The notes: generated from the letters alone by a model not told the origin. A stretch of DNA of 64,000 bases from Brenneria sp. hezel4-2-4 (GCF_013155275.1 NZ_JABJXS010000003.1:62001-126000), one strand, 5' to 3'. Numbered from the stretch's first letter, positions 47,543 through 56,996 are shown. Numbers and translations are program-made.

Positions 47543-47665
47543 GGTACGATCTCCAATAGTATTGATGGGTATTCCATAGGGATGTCGGACACGGGCGGTG
47601 CACTGAAGAGTTCAGCGCTAATCCGGCCGGCATGAACGGCAAAGCGTGTTTCGGGTATCGTTTGT

Positions 47666-49189
47666 CTAATGCGTGGCTGAGAGAAATTCCGCCGCGATCC
47701 GTCGTCGACTGATTTTCCCCGTGGTCATCACCGGGAGTTTTTCAACGAAAATGAATTCGGCAGGGTGTTTATAATTGGCGATATGATCGGACAAGTGTGA
47801 ACGTAAGGCTTGTGGGTCGGGACGGCGTCCGGGAACGGGTTGAATCATGGCTATAATGCGTTCGCCCGCCACCGCGTCAGGAATGCCAAAGACAATTGCC
47901 GCCATGATATCGATATGTTGGACAAGCGCCTTTTCAACCTCTAACGGTGATACCGGATATCCTTCAATCTTTATTTGATCTTTTTGGCGACCGCAGAATA
48001 GCAGGTTGCCGTCGGCTTCTTGCCGGACAGTGTCGCCCGTGGCTATCCATTGTTCCGGCGGAAAAGGATCAACTTCGCTGCCGTTCCAAATCCCTAGCGT
48101 TCTGGCCGGAGAACGCAGCAGCAATTGGCCCCTATGCCCAGGACCACCGTCGATTTTGATTTCAACGCCGGGGAGTGGCCAGCCAATGGCAGGCTCGTCA
48201 AGAGAACAAAGATCGGGATGATAGATCACCGGACCGCCTAATTCCGTCTGGCCGTAGGAGCTTTGCATGCGGGCGCCAAAATAGGCGAGAAAATTCTGGC
48301 TAAGGTCGTGCGGACATGCATCTCCCCCGACCACGCACACCGTGTTGCTAAGATCAAGCGCGATGTTTTGCTGGACAGTCGCATCCATGATTGCTTGAAA
48401 ATTAGCTGGCGTGCCGATGACCCAGGCAAGTTTGTCATTTTGCAGTTGGTGTAAAATAGCCTGGGTATCGTGGGCGGCGGCCATGAACACCGGGAGACCG
48501 CGGCGCAGTGCGGTGAGAGAGGTGAGTATGCTCCAGGGGCTGATGAAATCCACCATGGAGGCGATCGGTAAACGGTTTCCGCTATGCTGGTTGACCTTGG
48601 GATTCATGGTCGCGTCGACCTGATTTAGTGAATTAATCAGGGTTTGTTGTGTATAGACAATCCCTCTGGGCTGGTCCGTTGTCCCGGAAGTGTAAAAGAT
48701 AGAGGCAATTTCTTGCGGCGCTCTATCGGTTGGGGAAAAGGCGGCATGGCGGGTTAACGTATCCCAGGAACGCGTGCGCGCGGTTTCCTCAGTGCTGGGC
48801 AGATCTAAGATCCAGCGTTTTTCCAGCGTCTCACAGGAATCGACAGCTTGCCGCCATGCGTGATATTGTTCCGTGTCACCGATATAGAAGCGTGAGGCGC
48901 TATGGGTAATTAACTGCTTTGCCTCACTACCGGATAGCCGAAGGCTGAGTGGAACTAAAATAGCGCCGATACTCAGGCACGCATAGTAAACCGAGATAAG
49001 TTCAGGGCGATTGCTAATATGTACGGAAATGCGGTCTCCTGGGAATAAACCAGCCCGTCGCAAACCAGCCGCAATCTTTTCGCTGAGAATAAGTACATCA
49101 GAATAAGATATATTACGGTTATTGAAGATAATAGCTGTTGCGTTTGAATGCGTTAGCGAATATTTTTTGAAATCCGAAAAAACAGTCAT
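47666..49189 (-). CDS. cfl: Coronafacate ligase (Cfl)
   Basis: The 507-residue ANL-family ligase has FYTSGTTDQPRGIVYTQQ (near 168), QSSYGQTELGGP (near 310), the ATGDTVRQEADGNLLFCGRQKDQIKIEGYPVSP hinge (near 393) and the catalytic Lys in MTTGKISRRRI (near 493). Cfl is thought to adenylate coronafacic acid and join it by an amide to coronamic acid or an amino acid such as isoleucine. It is the first gene of the cfa run, divergent from a LysR gene. Confidence 0.88.
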   Translation of the reverse strand: MTVFSDFKKYSLTHSNATAIIFNNRNISYSDVLILSEKIAAGLRRAGLFPGDRISVHISNRPELISVYYACLSIGAILVPLSLRLSGSEAKQLITHSASRFYIGDTEQYHAWRQAVDSCETLEKRWILDLPSTEETARTRSWDTLTRHAAFSPTDRAPQEIASIFYTSGTTDQPRGIVYTQQTLINSLNQVDATMNPKVNQHSGNRLPIASMVDFISPWSILTSLTALRRGLPVFMAAAHDTQAILHQLQNDKLAWVIGTPANFQAIMDATVQQNIALDLSNTVCVVGGDACPHDLSQNFLAYFGARMQSSYGQTELGGPVIYHPDLCSLDEPAIGWPLPGVEIKIDGGPGHRGQLLLRSPARTLGIWNGSEVDPFPPEQWIATGDTVRQEADGNLLFCGRQKDQIKIEGYPVSPLEVEKALVQHIDIMAAIVFGIPDAVAGERIIAMIQPVPGRRPDPQALRSHLSDHIANYKHPAEFIFVEKLPVMTTGKISRRRIAAEFLSATH

Positions 49190-49521
49190 AACCTAATTCC
49201 TTTTACCGGTTAAGAAGGGATATAATCCACCTGATTTAAAATATCGGAAATAAAATTAGTTTTTAAGTTTCTTAGTTAACAATAATTCCGTATTTCGATT
49301 TGTTTTATACAGGGTTTATTTTCCCTATGAAAAAGGAAAATTATCATTATGATGATTACTAATTCTCATACTGGTTAATACTTAGCGTGCTTATTTATAA
49401 TAATGCATGTTTTTGTTTTTTAAGATAAATCCTATAGTGGTTGTTTTGGGGTGGCTTTATCCCTTTAAATGGAATTGTAGTTAAAGGATTTTTACAGTTG
49501 GAGTCTTGTGAGGTAAATTTA
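49190..49521. promoter_or_regulatory. Divergent promoter region between cfl and the LysR gene
   Basis: This 332-base AT-rich stretch must hold the cfa operon promoter. It contains ATTTTCC (49318-49324) with GGAAAAT (49335-49341), a 7-bp inverted repeat with a 10-base centre, and the palindrome ATCAT-T-ATGAT (49343-49353). Both are candidate LysR binding sites. Which one, if either, is used is not known. Confidence 0.5.
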
Positions 49522-50448
49522 ATGGATTGGATGAAAACCCCACCTCTCTACGCATTAAAGGCTTTCGAGTCTGCTGCGCGTCATCAGTCGTTTACTCATG
49601 CCGCTTGTGAGTTATCAATTACACAAAGCGCAATCAGTAAACATATACATACCGTAGAGGATTTTTTTGGTAAGAAATTGTTTGAACGTAATGGACCAAG
49701 GATATTCTTAACCTCAGATGGAGAACAGTTGGCGAAAGAACTCCAATATGCATTTGTAATTCTGTGTAGGGCCTGTGAGAATTTTCACTATAATGAAAAG
49801 GTATTACGTATTCATTCACCTGCTGCTTTTGCATTGCGCTGGATTATTCCGGTGTTAAGGCTGCTTGGCAAAAAAAGTATGTTACCTTTAGTGACTATTG
49901 AAAATAAACGAGATGATTATTATTCGTCAATTCTTGATATGCAGGGATATGATGGCATGATTCTCTATGGGGATGGTTTGTTCCCTAATGATTGGAATAG
50001 TACCTTATTAATTTCTGAATGTATAACGCCGGTCATATCACCTGATTTATTACACTCTCTTGGCAACGGTATACCGCTTGCTATTGATCTTATTTATACT
50101 AAATCGAAAGAGATTGACTGGTTATTATGGCGTAAAGAATACGATTTACAGGATAAGGTTAAAATCATCAATCGATATGAGTTTGAGTCTATGGACTCAG
50201 CCATCGCCGCCGCTGTCCAGGGATTGGGGATGGCCATTGTTGATATTAACCTGGTGAAAAAGGAACTTGAAAATAATACCTTGGTTATGCCTTTCAAGTG
50301 CGCGGTTTACTCCGGAAAAGGGTATTACTTCGTCAGCAGGGATAACAGAAAAGATAGCGTTCTATCATCATTTTTAGAACGCTTAAAAGGCTATGTGGTA
50401 GAGCAACGTGTAGAGGGAGTGAAGTATATTAATCGAGAATTAAGTTAA
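49522..50448 (+). CDS. LysR-family regulator (GcvA-like), likely cfa regulator
   Basis: From the ATG at 49522 (GAGG site, start aligned with the paralogue at 13854) the protein has 308 residues; the longer frame from 49441 is probably untranslated. The winged helix (FTHAACELSITQSAISKHIHTVEDFFG) and the C-terminal inducer domain match the paralogue closely. It is divergent from cfl with 332 bases between, the classical layout for a LysR activator. Control of cfa is inferred. Confidence 0.85.
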   Translation: MDWMKTPPLYALKAFESAARHQSFTHAACELSITQSAISKHIHTVEDFFGKKLFERNGPRIFLTSDGEQLAKELQYAFVILCRACENFHYNEKVLRIHSPAAFALRWIIPVLRLLGKKSMLPLVTIENKRDDYYSSILDMQGYDGMILYGDGLFPNDWNSTLLISECITPVISPDLLHSLGNGIPLAIDLIYTKSKEIDWLLWRKEYDLQDKVKIINRYEFESMDSAIAAAVQGLGMAIVDINLVKKELENNTLVMPFKCAVYSGKGYYFVSRDNRKDSVLSSFLERLKGYVVEQRVEGVKYINRELS

Positions 50449-50547
50449 TCCGCGATAATCATGGCCTTCATTCACACTGGATACTGCAATAGGCATTCAG
50501 TGTGATAGGCTGATTATCTTCAATCACTCATTCAGGTTTCCACTTAG

Positions 50548-50643
50548 GGCTACGGCAACGATACCCGTGCACGAAACTCGCCGGAGGTCAGCGGTCAGTA
50601 TGAAGCGCGGAAAGGTCGTTACGATCTCACGCGCTTCCTGTGA
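50548..50643 (+). pseudogene. Possible C-terminal remnant of an unknown gene
   Basis: An open stretch of 31 codons, bounded upstream by TAG, has coding-like composition and ends GRYDLTRFL-stop. There is no start or ribosome site. It may be the tail left by a deletion next to the broken dehydrogenase gene. No family is recognised. Confidence 0.25.
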
Positions 50644-50676
50644 AATAAGGTGAAGGAGCGTCGTCTCCTTTGCCCG

Positions 50677-51297
50677 TTATCGATCCAACTCCACCGAATA
50701 CGCGATGTCCTTCTGCGCGTCAAGAGCCGCAAGCCGCTGCCGGAGCGCCGCATGGATACCATCGAAAGCGGATGCTCCGAGCGTCAGACGCAGCGGTGTC
50801 GTCCCCGCATCGATCGTTTCGATCATCCGATCTACCATCTTTCCCGCATCGCCGGTGAACGCGAACGCGCCCGAATCAATGCCGCGCCGCACTATACCGT
50901 TCTTGAAATTGGTGGCGGTCGGCCCCGGTTCCACGAGGGTGAAGGTGATGCCGAAGGGTTCAAGCTCCCTGGCTATCGCCTCGACGAAGCCTTCGATACC
51001 CCATTTGGTGGCATGATAGAGACTGAACCCTGGATAGGCGATCTGCCCCCCTTCCGAGGAGATTTGCAACACGCGTCCTCCCCCTTGACTGCGCAAGTGC
51101 GCGATCGCGGCGCGGATGAGGATGATGGAGCCGACGAGGTTAGTATCGATAATCTGGCGGACTTGTTCATCAGACACGGCTTCCGCCGGGCCGAGGATGC
51201 CATAACCGGCATTGGAGACGATTACATCAATGCGGCCGAGATCGGCAAAGGCACGATCGGTCACGGTGCGCACGCAGCCGCTGTTGCGGTATGTCAC
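50677..51297 (-). pseudogene. 5'-truncated short-chain dehydrogenase/reductase
   Basis: The 206-residue frame has the SDR catalytic YHATKWGIEGF (Y-x3-K, near 94), SNAGYG (near 28) and the catalytic Ser in ISSEGG. It starts at about residue 70 of a normal family member and lacks the N-terminal cofactor motif (TG-x3-G-x-G). The missing part is replaced by the end of the AraC gene, which overlaps it by four bases. This looks like a deletion junction, so the product is probably non-functional. Confidence 0.75.
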
Positions 51298-52223
51298 ACC
51301 GGCCTGTGCGTATCCGGCGTGTCTGCGATAATTTGCCGTCTCGTCTGGCTGGCATGCCTGGCCGGCGGCATGCCGAATATCCGCGCATAGTCGCGGCTGA
51401 ATTGCGAAGGGCTTTCATAGCCGACCAGGAAGCCGGCGCTGGCGGCGTCCGCGGCATCGCTCACCATCAGTCGCCGAGCTTCCTGCATCCGCAGTTGCGT
51501 GCGGAACTCAAGAGGGCTCATGGTCGTGACTGCTTTGAAATGAAGGTGAAAGGTCGAGCTGCTCATCCCTGCGACCTCCGCGGCGTGTTTGATGCGGCAA
51601 GGGCCGCGGAAGTGTGCCCTGATCCAGACGATGGCTCGGGCGATCTGGTTAAGCCGGCTATCTCCCCGGGCCATATGACGGATCACGCCGCTGCCGTTCC
51701 CGGTCAAGAGGCGGTAAAGAATTTCACGAAGGGTGAGCGGGGCGAGGGCCTCGATGTCATGCGGGGTATCCAGCAAACCAACCAGGCGTATCGCTGCATC
51801 GAGCAATTGCGGGGTGGTTTTGTTCAGCGTCAACCCGGCGGGGATGGCGCTCTCATCCCCGGACGGCGCCGCCGGATAACGGATCGCAAGATCCGATAGT
51901 TCGGCAGAATCCAGGTCGAGCCGTAGACACAGATAGGGGTGGCTCGCACTCGCTTTGATCACCGACCCCATCACCGGCAGCTCAACGGAGGCGACCAGGA
52001 AATGCGCGGGGTCGTAGCGATATGTCGTCGCGCCGAGGGCCGCTTGCTTGGTGCCTTGAGCGACCAGACAGAGCGTTGGCGCATAGATCACCGGCATTGG
52101 CATGGTTGGGGAAGACGCGCGCAGCAGTGATACTCCGGGAATGGCGCTCACATAAGTGCCATCGGCTGGCGCATGGCGGCTGATGAGGTCGATGAGCGTG
52201 TCGAGCGTATTCATTGGTTTCAT
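51294..52223 (-). CDS. AraC-family regulator with AraC_N cupin domain
   Basis: From the ATG at 52223 the protein has 309 residues; the frame extends further upstream but without better support. The N-terminal AraC_N sensor (PVIYAPTLCLVAQGTKQAALGATTYRYDPAHFLVASVELP, about 30-70) precedes two helix-turn-helix units (IKHAAEVAGMSSSTFHLHFKAVTTMSPLEF and AGFLVGYESPSQFSRDYARIFG). Members next to aldo/keto reductase genes often control them; the divergent gene here is one. GC content is high. Confidence 0.82.
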   Translation of the reverse strand: MKPMNTLDTLIDLISRHAPADGTYVSAIPGVSLLRASSPTMPMPVIYAPTLCLVAQGTKQAALGATTYRYDPAHFLVASVELPVMGSVIKASASHPYLCLRLDLDSAELSDLAIRYPAAPSGDESAIPAGLTLNKTTPQLLDAAIRLVGLLDTPHDIEALAPLTLREILYRLLTGNGSGVIRHMARGDSRLNQIARAIVWIRAHFRGPCRIKHAAEVAGMSSSTFHLHFKAVTTMSPLEFRTQLRMQEARRLMVSDAADAASAGFLVGYESPSQFSRDYARIFGMPPARHASQTRRQIIADTPDTHRPV

Positions 52224-52379
52224 GTCGCCGCCGTAATTGCAGAACACAAAACTCAACCTATCAGCATTTCGGACGATCGTGCAAGCAAGCCGGACAAAAA
52301 GGCTACCTGGTTTTACATCAACCAGACGACGATGGGGCAACCTAGCCACACATCACGTAAACCGAAAGGACTGCAACGC

Positions 52380-53453
52380 ATGACAACGTCAACTTCTCTC
52401 GATCAGTACCGTTTGCTCGGACGATCCGGCCTTCGTGTATCGCCCCTGGCGCTGGGCACCATGACCTTCGGCTCCGACTGGGGCTGGGGCGCCGATGCTG
52501 CCGAGGCGAGGCGCATCTTCGATGCTTATGTCGATCGCGGCGGCAATTTCATCGATACCGCCGTCAACTACACCAACGGCAGCTCTGAGAAAATCCTGGG
52601 CGGCCTCATCAAAAACAAGCGGGAGCGCATCGTCCTCTCCACCAAGTTCACCATGGCGCGTGAGCTGGGCAATCCGAATTCGGGCGGCAATCACCGCTTC
52701 AACCTTATACGCTCGGTCGAGGCCAGCCTGCGCCAACTCGATACGGATCGGATCGACCTCCTCCACGTCCATGCCTGGGACTTCACCACCACTCCCGAAG
52801 AGGTGATGCGGGCGCTTGATGATCTGGTGCGGGATGGAAAGATCCTGTACCTCGCGATCTGCAATACGCCGGCCTGGCGCGTCGCGCAGATGCAGGCGAT
52901 GGCCGACCTGCGTGGCTGGTCGCCGTTCGTCGCGCTGCAAATCGAGTACAGCCTGATCGAGCGCTCCGTCGAACACGAGCTGATTCCGATGGCGCAGGCG
53001 CTGGGCCTTGCCGTGCTGCCCTGGTCTCCCCTCGGCGGCGGGATCCTCACCGGCAAATACAGCCGTGCCGATCTTTCCGACGAGAATGCGGCCGATGTCT
53101 CGCCGACGCGCAAGGGCGTTATCGCATCCACCGGGCATCTGAACGAACGCGCGCTGGATATCGCCGACGTAGTGGGCCATATCGCCGGGGAACTGGGCGC
53201 CTCGCGCTCGCAGGTGGCGCTTGCCTGGACGCTGCTCAATTCGGCCGTGGTCTCGCCGATCGTGGGGGCGCGAACGATCGCGCAGGCCGAGGACAATTTC
53301 GGCGCCTTGGCCGTCGTCTTCAGCGAAGAGCAGCGTGACCGCCTCGAAAAAGCCAGCGCTCTGGAGCCGATCTTTCCTGAACGCTTTATGGGCCGACCGA
53401 TGGCGCAGCAATTGATGTTTGGCGGCACGACGGTTGTAGAGCGTAGGCGATGA
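52380..53453 (+). CDS. Aldo/keto reductase
   Basis: From the ATG with an AAAGGA site the protein has 357 residues. It has the AKR TIM-barrel pattern: LGRSGLRVSPLALGTMTFG (near 14), the catalytic Asp and Tyr in GGNFIDTAVNYTNGSSE (near 55), a Lys in LSTKFTMA (near 84), and VLPWSPLGGGILTGKY near 216. It resembles YajO/YghZ-type reductases of unknown substrate. It is divergent from the AraC gene. Confidence 0.87.
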   Translation: MTTSTSLDQYRLLGRSGLRVSPLALGTMTFGSDWGWGADAAEARRIFDAYVDRGGNFIDTAVNYTNGSSEKILGGLIKNKRERIVLSTKFTMARELGNPNSGGNHRFNLIRSVEASLRQLDTDRIDLLHVHAWDFTTTPEEVMRALDDLVRDGKILYLAICNTPAWRVAQMQAMADLRGWSPFVALQIEYSLIERSVEHELIPMAQALGLAVLPWSPLGGGILTGKYSRADLSDENAADVSPTRKGVIASTGHLNERALDIADVVGHIAGELGASRSQVALAWTLLNSAVVSPIVGARTIAQAEDNFGALAVVFSEEQRDRLEKASALEPIFPERFMGRPMAQQLMFGGTTVVERRR

Positions 53454-53572
53454 CGGAAGACGTGTCGTTCCTTCGCGCTGTATTTTCCGTTAGCTAGCAA
53501 CGGAGCGTAAGTAAACCGTAAGTCCGGCGGTTCTACGATTCCCCTATCTGTCGCTGCCATTGGGGAACAATT

Positions 53573-54388
53573 GTGAGCAAAACGTCAACCTTTACCTGGC
53601 CATTACCATTATTTACTGCGGTACTCTTTTTACCGTCAGCAGGCTTATGGGCCGCCGATGAAAAATATCGTGCGGTTGAGAACACCGCTTCGGGTTTTAC
53701 CCTGTTAAGCGATGAACCCAATGTCACACAATGGGGACTGGGCGTCGGTGTCGGGTATGAAGAATCACCCTATGAGGGCGTCCGCTCATCATTTTCACCG
53801 TTGCCTCTTCTGTACTTTGACGATAAGTGGGTGCATTTTTTTGCGAACAAACTGGATCTGAAAGTTGGCCGCTGGAGCGATGTCAGCGTGACCTTACGCG
53901 GCGAGTACGCGCTGGGAGATGGCTATAAAGGCTCGGATTCCTCCGCGCTTAGCGGGATGGAAAAACGTAAGGGGGCTTTCTGGTATGGCCCGACCGTCGC
54001 CTGGAATACCGGTTTCGGCACGCTCTCCGGTGAGTTCCTGACCGCGGGGAGCAAGGGGCAAAAGTCAAAAATTCATTTTGGTAAAGATTTTAACTATACC
54101 CGTTGGTCGCTCACGCCCTATGTCAGCGCGGAATGGCTGAGCCATAAAAATGTGGATTACTATTACGGCGTCCGGGAGTCAGAAACCAGAGCAGGGCGCG
54201 CGGCCTATGATGGCGAATCAACCTATAACTTTTCGCTGGGCAGTCGATTTGACTATCGTCTGGCTGAGCATCAAAAACTTGGGATTGATATTAGCCTTAC
54301 GCGACTGGGTCGTGGCGTTACCGACAGTCCGTTAGTGGATCATTCGGTGGTTCCTGCCGCAAGCCTTTACTATTTGTATCAATTTTAA
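53573..54388 (+). CDS. MipA/OmpV-family outer membrane protein
   Basis: The 271-residue protein starts at a GTG and has a signal peptide (hydrophobic residues 8-24, cleaved near GLWAADE). The mature part shows the MipA/OmpV pattern of alternating beta strands (GLGVGVGYEESPYEGVRSSFSPLPLLYFDDKWVHFFANKLD) and the C-terminal aromatic SLYYLYQF. MipA scaffolds murein enzymes in E. coli, but many homologues are of unknown role. It is followed 14 bases later by a two-component system. Confidence 0.85.
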   Translation: MSKTSTFTWPLPLFTAVLFLPSAGLWAADEKYRAVENTASGFTLLSDEPNVTQWGLGVGVGYEESPYEGVRSSFSPLPLLYFDDKWVHFFANKLDLKVGRWSDVSVTLRGEYALGDGYKGSDSSALSGMEKRKGAFWYGPTVAWNTGFGTLSGEFLTAGSKGQKSKIHFGKDFNYTRWSLTPYVSAEWLSHKNVDYYYGVRESETRAGRAAYDGESTYNFSLGSRFDYRLAEHQKLGIDISLTRLGRGVTDSPLVDHSVVPAASLYYLYQF

Positions 54389-54402
54389 CTGACGGGCCAT
54401 TT

Positions 54403-55080
54403 ATGTCACGCATCGCCCTGCTTGAAGACCACCCGCGTTTGGCCGGCATGATCCGACAGGCTCTTGCACAGGTCGGCATTGAGACAGATATCTTTTCCAC
54501 TATCTCTGAAGCGACCGGTGGCCTGAAGATGGCTGACTATGCCGTGATCATTATTGATCGCGGGCTACCCGATGGCGACGGGCTGATTTTTCTCAATAAG
54601 CTACGCGCCTCGGGAGTGAAGACGCCCTGCCTGATTTTGACCGCGAGGGATGCCTTACACGATCGCATCGCCGGCCTGGAAAACGGGGCCGATGATTACG
54701 TGACGAAACCCTTCGCTATGGCGGAACTGGTTGCCCGCGTCAGAAGCCAACTACGACGCCCGGCTGACCTGATCCCGTTAACGCCAAACTTTGCCGGGGT
54801 GAGTGTCGATCCGCGTGAACATAGATTGCAATCCGGCGACCGTTCGGTGGTGCTGGCGCCGGCGGAGTTGCAAATTATATTGGCGTTGGTCAATGCCAGA
54901 GGAAAGGTGGTTGCGCACGCCGCGTTGGAACATGCGGCGTGGGGATTAAGTGAGCCGGTGACCCCCAATGCGCTTGAGGTCACGGTGCACCGGCTGCGAA
55001 AGAAAATGAAATCACTGAATGACCGGACGCATATCGTCAATATCCGCGGTATCGGTTTCGCACTGCAAAGCAAGCAATAA
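54403..55080 (+). CDS. OmpR-family response regulator
   Basis: The 225-residue protein has a receiver domain (phosphoacceptor Asp in IIIDRGLPDGDG near 51, switch Lys in VTKPFAMAEL near 101) and a winged-helix output domain (ending ALEVTVHRLRKKMKSLNDRTHIVNIRGIGFAL). It pairs with the kinase that follows 33 bases later and probably controls the mipA-like gene. It resembles QseB/PmrA-type regulators. Confidence 0.9.
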   Translation: MSRIALLEDHPRLAGMIRQALAQVGIETDIFSTISEATGGLKMADYAVIIIDRGLPDGDGLIFLNKLRASGVKTPCLILTARDALHDRIAGLENGADDYVTKPFAMAELVARVRSQLRRPADLIPLTPNFAGVSVDPREHRLQSGDRSVVLAPAELQIILALVNARGKVVAHAALEHAAWGLSEPVTPNALEVTVHRLRKKMKSLNDRTHIVNIRGIGFALQSKQ

Positions 55081-55113
55081 GCCTTTCTGCATCAGGGCGA
55101 AAAAAGAGGACGC

Positions 55114-56490
55114 ATGCGCATGATGAAAAACTGGATGAGCAGCCTGACGGCTAGGTTATGGTTGGTAAGCATCGTGTCGCTGACGGCAAGTCTTGCACTG
55201 ATTGCAACGATGGTGCTGGGTATTTTCAACTATTCGCCCCGACAGATGTGGATAGAGGATGAAAATCTGGAAACGGCGCGGCGAGTAATCGCCGGAATCC
55301 ATTACGACGCGCAGGGCCAACCTGTGTCGGTGACGTTAGATGAGCCACGCGCAACGCTGTACAAAGAGGCGTCCACCGCGCTGATGTATCGCATTTATGA
55401 CAGTGACGGCAACCTTATTCTCTCTTCAACCGAAGAAAAACAAGATGGCCGCCTGACCAAATGGGGGCCGGCCGGGAAAGTTGCGGAATCAGAAGGCCAG
55501 CGTGAAATCAGCATTAATTATAAACGTTATGTTTTGGCGACACTCAATTTTCACCATCAGGGGCAACGGTTTACGGTACAAAGCGTTGGAAGCTTCGACT
55601 TTGGCCGCGCGATTCTGGATATTAAGCTCGATCCGGTGCTGGAAGTGGTTGGCTGGAGTATTTTTATCGTCACCTGCATTTTCGCCCTGATCTTTCCCTT
55701 GACCATTCGACATATTCTTCGCCCGCTAAAACAGGCCTCCGACATTTCCGCTTCCATCACGCCGGGTAATTTAAGTCTGCGCCTGGCAGGGAAAAATGTT
55801 CCCCTGGAAATTAAGCCGCTTATCGTGGCATTTAATGGCGTGTTGGAACGTTTAGAACAAGGTTTCTATGTACAACAAAATTTTCTCGCCGCGGCGGCGC
55901 ATGAGCTGCAAACGCCGCTAACGCTTCTCCGGGGTCAAATTGAACTTCAGGATGAAATAAAAAATAAAGAGGTGCTATTTCAGGATATCGATTTTATGGC
56001 GCGGCAGGTCAGACAGCTTTTGCACCTTTCCGAGGTCAGTGAACGGCATAACTATAAATTTGAGGATGTGGATCGGGTTGCGGTAATGCTGGACGTTATT
56101 ACCTACCTCAGCCGTAAAGCAAAGAGCAAAAAGGTGAAGGTGAATCTGGAAGTGTCTAAAGCGCTTCCGTGGATTAAAGCGGATAAAAGCGCGTTATTTA
56201 TTTTGATAAAAAATCTCCTGGAAAATGCCATTAATGTCACACCCGTCCATCGGGCAGTAATGATTCTGGTACAGCACGATTTTATACAGATCGCCGATGG
56301 CGGGCCGGGAATAAAACCTGAGTATCGCCCGTTTCTGTTTGAACGGTTCTGGCGCCCTGCGGATATGACCAGCGAGGGCGCGGGACTTGGGCTGGCCATC
56401 TGTGAGGAGATCATCAAAGCGCACAACTGGAGTATTGCCGTTGAAGAGGGCGATGTGGGTTCCCGGTTTATTATCCACTTCTCGCGCTAA
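55114..56490 (+). CDS. Sensor histidine kinase
   Basis: The 458-residue protein has membrane segments at about 14-38 and 190-212 around a periplasmic sensor. A HAMP linker follows, then an H-box AAAHELQTPLTLLRG (near 260), N-box NLLENAINVTP, and G-boxes ADGGPGI and GAGLGLAI. AAGAGGA precedes the start. It phosphorylates the preceding regulator. The signal is unknown; three-gene sets with mipA suggest an envelope-related cue, which is inference. Confidence 0.9.
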   Translation: MRMMKNWMSSLTARLWLVSIVSLTASLALIATMVLGIFNYSPRQMWIEDENLETARRVIAGIHYDAQGQPVSVTLDEPRATLYKEASTALMYRIYDSDGNLILSSTEEKQDGRLTKWGPAGKVAESEGQREISINYKRYVLATLNFHHQGQRFTVQSVGSFDFGRAILDIKLDPVLEVVGWSIFIVTCIFALIFPLTIRHILRPLKQASDISASITPGNLSLRLAGKNVPLEIKPLIVAFNGVLERLEQGFYVQQNFLAAAAHELQTPLTLLRGQIELQDEIKNKEVLFQDIDFMARQVRQLLHLSEVSERHNYKFEDVDRVAVMLDVITYLSRKAKSKKVKVNLEVSKALPWIKADKSALFILIKNLLENAINVTPVHRAVMILVQHDFIQIADGGPGIKPEYRPFLFERFWRPADMTSEGAGLGLAICEEIIKAHNWSIAVEEGDVGSRFIIHFSR

Positions 56491-56513
56491 GGCCGCGTGT
56501 AAATTCAGACCGC

Positions 56514-56996
56514 TTAGTTCAACCCGGTTGAACTTGTCAGCGGTTCAAGATGGCGAACAAACAGGTAGCTGTGACTCCACTGATAATGTTGCAGGTAACT
56601 TTGCTGTAGTTGCTCGTAAGGCAAACAATGCAAACCGTATAATGGATCGGCCAACCATACTTGTTCCTCTTCATCAACACCATAAATGACTACCAGATGC
56701 CAGCCAATGAAATATCTCATCGCCGCTAATAACGGATGACCCGCCTGTAGCTGGGCTTTGAGCTGCCTTAGTGTCAGCATGCCTTCTCGTTCCTGGTATT
56801 CCAATTGCATATGCCGCATCGCCTGTAAGGGGGGACATACCTGATCACAATTGGCGCCCAAAACTTGGTGGGCAAATTCCTGCTGCGTTGGGACAAGCGG
56901 TCGTTGATAAAAGCGCCCAAGTGAGATGGCAATCGCTGCCCAGCACTGCAAATGTCCCTGCTGAGCTTCAAGTGTAAAAGGTAATATCGTGTTCAT
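56514..56996 (-). CDS. Papain-like cysteine peptidase of the TOMM cluster
   Basis: The 160-residue protein starts at the ATG overlapping the stop of the TPR gene (TGATG). It has the papain-like pattern: Gln and Cys-Trp in QGHLQCWAAIA (Cys near 18), His in GWHLVVIYGVD (near 111) and Asp in LADPLYG (near 126), like C39-type or AvrRpt2-type peptidases. It has no signal or membrane segment. In a RiPP cluster it is a candidate for removing the leader peptide. It is the last gene of the run. Confidence 0.75.
   Translation of the reverse strand: MNTILPFTLEAQQGHLQCWAAIAISLGRFYQRPLVPTQQEFAHQVLGANCDQVCPPLQAMRHMQLEYQEREGMLTLRQLKAQLQAGHPLLAAMRYFIGWHLVVIYGVDEEEQVWLADPLYGLHCLPYEQLQQSYLQHYQWSHSYLFVRHLEPLTSSTGLN

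Noticed and set aside
52389-53411. A 340-residue minus-strand frame over the aldo/keto reductase gene
   Set aside because: The plus strand shows full AKR motifs; the opposite frame is a high-GC shadow.
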